From positions 1-34,647 of the forward strand of contig JAAAUF010000424.1 in assembly GCA_015499985.1 (NCBI GenBank): DNA of 34,647 bases. The letters are read 5' to 3'. Source of the DNA: Haplosporangium gracile (taxonomy: Eukaryota; Mortierellomycota; Mortierellomycetes; Mortierellales; Mortierellaceae). Made by a program: the position numbers and the translations under genes. The notes beneath the pieces were generated by a model that was not told the origin of the DNA, did not search any database, and was given only the letters and a program-made list of their open reading frames with translations. This document shows, piece after piece, positions 32,601 to 34,647 of the stretch. Each line of letters begins with the position of its first letter. Within the stretch, counting starts at the first letter, position 1.

Positions 32601-34647
32601 CCTTAACTAAATTAGCTCAATGGTCCCTTGTGCACCAAACCTTCGAAACCACTGAGGTGTACCATGACATCTTAAGCGAGGAAGAGCAGGACAACGAGCT
32701 GATTAACACCGTCACTTTCGTCACCAAGGATGCCGAGACCAGTCGCCAGACCTCAGAGCGCGAGCACGTCGAGGTCGTCCGCACCATCGACACCACCGTC
32801 GAGGACCTCGCTACCAAAGACACTACCACCACAACCGAGACTCGCCACACTGCTCTTACTCTTGACCAACCCACTATTCCCAAGGGTTCCTCCTGGTTCC
32901 GCAAAACCGCTGCTGGCGCCGGCGTCGTCGCTGCTGGTGCCTTGACCCTGGTCGATGGTGTCTGGAAGCGCGGCGTAAAGGTCCTTACCACCCAAAAGGC
33001 CCATGTTGATGTCGTCGCTCCCATTGCCAGGACTTCGTATGTCTACTACGACGATGAGGTGTATGATGCTGTTCTCGTCGAGAAGTCGACTGGTGTCACC
33101 CATGTGACCCAGCTGCTCTACGACACCACCACCACCAAGTACTACGTCTACTACCGCTGGGGAGAGACAGACTACAAGCTGGATGGACCTCACGACACCG
33201 TTGAATCTGCTAAGACCGCCTTCCAGGTCACCTACCACGAGAACTTCGGAGTTCAGTGGAAGGAGCGCGAGACCGCTGTGTCTGGTAAGTATCTTTTGGC
33301 TGCTATCATTTTTTGAAATTGACAATTATAATGTGTTTGCTAAGTATATTTTTCATTGACATTCTCCTTTACAGAGCGCTACACCTATGAGTTCAAAACC
33401 TACGAAACTTTCGAAACCATTGAGGAGATCGATGAGATCGTTGACGAGAGCGTTGCCATTGCCATCACTTCCCGCAACCAGGGCGTTGTGACCGAGGGTA
33501 AGGTTATCACCGAGGGTGCCACTTCCACCACGGTCATTAAGGAGGACGACGTTGTTGTTGAACACGTCCACACCGCCGTTATCGTTGACAACAAGAAGGA
33601 GGAGGAGGCCGTCAAAGAGGTTATCATCACTAAGGTCACCGGAGTTGCAATTCAACCCGCCGTCCCTAAGGGTACCTCTTGGTTCCGCCATATTGCTACG
33701 GGTGCTGGTGCCATAGCTGCCGGCGCTGGAAACGCTGCCTCTGGCGCCCTGACCAAGGTCGATGGCGTCTGGAAGCGCACAGTCCAGGTCCTTACCACGC
33801 GCAAGGCCCATGTCGATTCCGTCGCTCCCATTGCCAAGACGTCCTATGTCTACTACGACGATGAGGTGTACGATGCCGTTCTTGTCGAGAAGTCGACTGG
33901 TGTCACCCATGTGACCCAGCTGCTCTACGACACCACCACCACCAAGTACTACGTCTACTACCGCTGGGGAGAGACAGACTACAAGCTGGATGGACCTCAC
34001 GATACCGTTGAGTCTGCTAAGACCGCCTTCCAGGTCACCTACCGCGAGAACTTCGGAGTTCAGTGGGAGGAGCGCGAGACCACTGTCTCTGGTAAGCATA
34101 TTCTTCAAGCTGCTATTATTCAATGAAAGCAATACCATTTTCTAGCATTTACTAACAGTTATTTATTCACGTTTCCTTTTACAGAGCATTACACCTACGA
34201 AGCCAAGACCTACGAGACTTTCGAAACTGTCGAGGAGGTCGAAGAGATCATTGAGGAGACTGATGTCGCCATCATCCTTGCTCGCGAGGAACAGGTTCAG
34301 GTCGACGACAAGATTGTCAAGACTGAGGTCATCACCACCACGACAACCACTGCTCAGGATGAGACTGTTCTCGAGCATACCAAGAAGGATGTCATCATCA
34401 CACAAACTGAAAACGATGAAAAGGACGTCAAAGAGACAATCATCACCAAGGAGACTGGTGTCGTTGCCAACCCCGCTGTTCCCAAGGGTACTTCCTGGTT
34501 CCGCCGCGTTGCCTCTGCCACTGGAGCTGCCGTTGTTGGTGCTGGTGCCGTTGCTGTCGGAGCTGGTGCTCTTGCTGTTGGTGCTGCCAAGGGTGCCGCC
34601 TCTGGAGCTGGACATGCCGCCCACGGTGCCTTGGAGAAGGTCGATGG
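25444..34647 (+). CDS. Giant multi-beta-trefoil (R-type lectin-like) / WGR-like repeat protein; 3'-partial
   Basis: Twelve exons: 25444..25723, 26488..26540, 26829..26979, 27257..27568, 27764..27970, 28063..28143, 28257..29804, 29902..30261, 30373..32532, 32616..33284, 33375..34091, 34185..34647+. They give at least 2333 in-frame codons, with GT/AG borders throughout. Residues 20-1440 are eight units of about 150 residues. Each begins like WFYIKSKASGLVLDIE and carries up to three QxW-like motifs (LQLWRF, NQQW, DQRW) and NRRTGLVLD, the hallmark of ricin-B-type beta-trefoils. After a Thr-rich linker come at least four WGR-like modules (for example YYVYYRWGETDYKLDGP and FGVQWEER), in which Trp-Gly is kept but Arg is replaced. 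Exons 10-12 add acidic/Thr linkers and Ala/Gly-rich hydrophobic stretches after SWFR. There is no signal peptide, so the product is probably cytosolic or nuclear. C-ending codons dominate, suggesting high expression. Multivalent glycan- or polymer-binding scaffold is an inference; no enzyme domain is visible. The gene continues past the window. Confidence 0.85.
25501..31682 (+). repeat. Array of eight R-type beta-trefoil units (coding repeat)
   Basis: Approximate unit spans (exons plus introns): 25501-27258, 27350-28092, 28310-28763, 28844-29290, 29382-29933, 30042-30587, 30712-31112, 31274-31682. Units 2, 3 and 5 keep the QxW motifs and the D.DGDG-like turn best. Units 6-8 are eroded: QxW positions become QRW, IKW or SW, and VLDI becomes VLEV, VVDI or ASIS. 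Most units end with a strand like V.FTWL or ATFEWL before the linker. The N-terminal unit is the only one with an extra phase-0 intron. Confidence 0.85.
26565..26609 (+). repeat. AAC microsatellite (15 copies) inside intron 2
   Basis: Fifteen perfect AAC copies, preceded by AAT, start 24 nt after the splice donor of exon 2. The repeat is in frame with exon 2, so an unspliced message would encode poly-Asn, then a Ser-Gly run, then stop at 26634-26636. Confidence 0.95.
31870..34078 (+). repeat. WGR-like modules 1-4 (coding repeat)
   Basis: Approximate spans: 31870-32105, 32277-32520, 33032-33271 and 33839-34078. All share a 'Y...L....T....MQL/TQLL....YY.Y..WG......L.GP......A...F...F...W.ER' pattern matching the WGR domain of PARPs. 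The W-G-R triplet reads WGS, WGD, WGE and WGE. Modules 3 and 4 each sit alone at the end of one exon and differ at 4 of 91 residues; modules 1 and 2 share exon 9 with trefoil units and are more diverged. A fifth module probably follows exon 12 outside the window. Confidence 0.75.

Noticed and set aside
1..34647. tRNA, 5S rRNA or spliceosomal RNA genes
   Set aside because: I scanned both strands by eye for the tRNA B-box core and for conserved 5S, U2, U4 and U6 segments and saw no match; a covariance-model scan would settle it.

Overview
The window looks like a contig from an early-diverging filamentous fungus, most likely Mucoromycota/Mortierellomycotina-like. That placement is an inference from gene content and architecture, not from a search. 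Genes are split by short GT-AG introns, mostly 80-200 bp with GTAAG-type donors. Coding sequence is GC-balanced, while the long intergenic stretches are full of homopolymer A/T runs, pyrimidine/purine tracts and CAA/TTG microsatellites. One 10-N assembly gap lies at 21784-21793. There is no operon structure, and I found no tRNA, rRNA, CRISPR array or convincing transposon.

Left part (1-11400, genes on the minus strand): a PARP/ADP-ribosyltransferase catalytic-domain gene whose 3' end leaves the window through a splice donor (15-799); the inositol phosphorylceramide synthase AUR1 (1660-3544, two exons); a 4.2 kb stretch with no recognisable gene; a membrane-anchored protein with a possible degenerate ParB-like C-terminus (7754-8593); and the molybdenum-cofactor radical SAM enzyme MOCS1A/MoaA (9607-11400, five exons). 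A 2 kb intergenic region then separates MOCS1 from a divergent gene.

Centre (13415-17468, plus strand): a six-exon, 1002-residue cation/proton exchanger of the fungal VNX1 type. It is followed by about 8 kb (17469-25443) without a convincing gene, carrying a 13-bp minisatellite, an 11-copy TTG repeat and the assembly gap.

Right part (25444 to the window end, plus strand): the main discovery, a giant gene of at least 12 exons and at least 2333 codons, still open at the edge. It encodes eight tandem R-type (ricin-B-like, QxW) beta-trefoil units. They are followed in the same open frame by at least four WGR-like modules, interleaved with Thr/Glu-rich linkers and Ala/Gly-rich hydrophobic segments. 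Conserved intron positions inside the trefoils, symmetric phase-1 exons for the WGR modules, and a 119-bp perfectly identical stretch between two WGR exons show growth by internal duplication and recent homogenisation. There is no signal peptide, so an intracellular multivalent binding or scaffold protein is the simplest inference. The WGR fold is best known from PARPs, and a PARP-domain gene lies about 25 kb away in the same window; the two are not obviously linked.

The other genes are independent housekeeping functions (sphingolipid synthesis, molybdopterin synthesis, vacuolar ion exchange), and I see no pathway connecting them.
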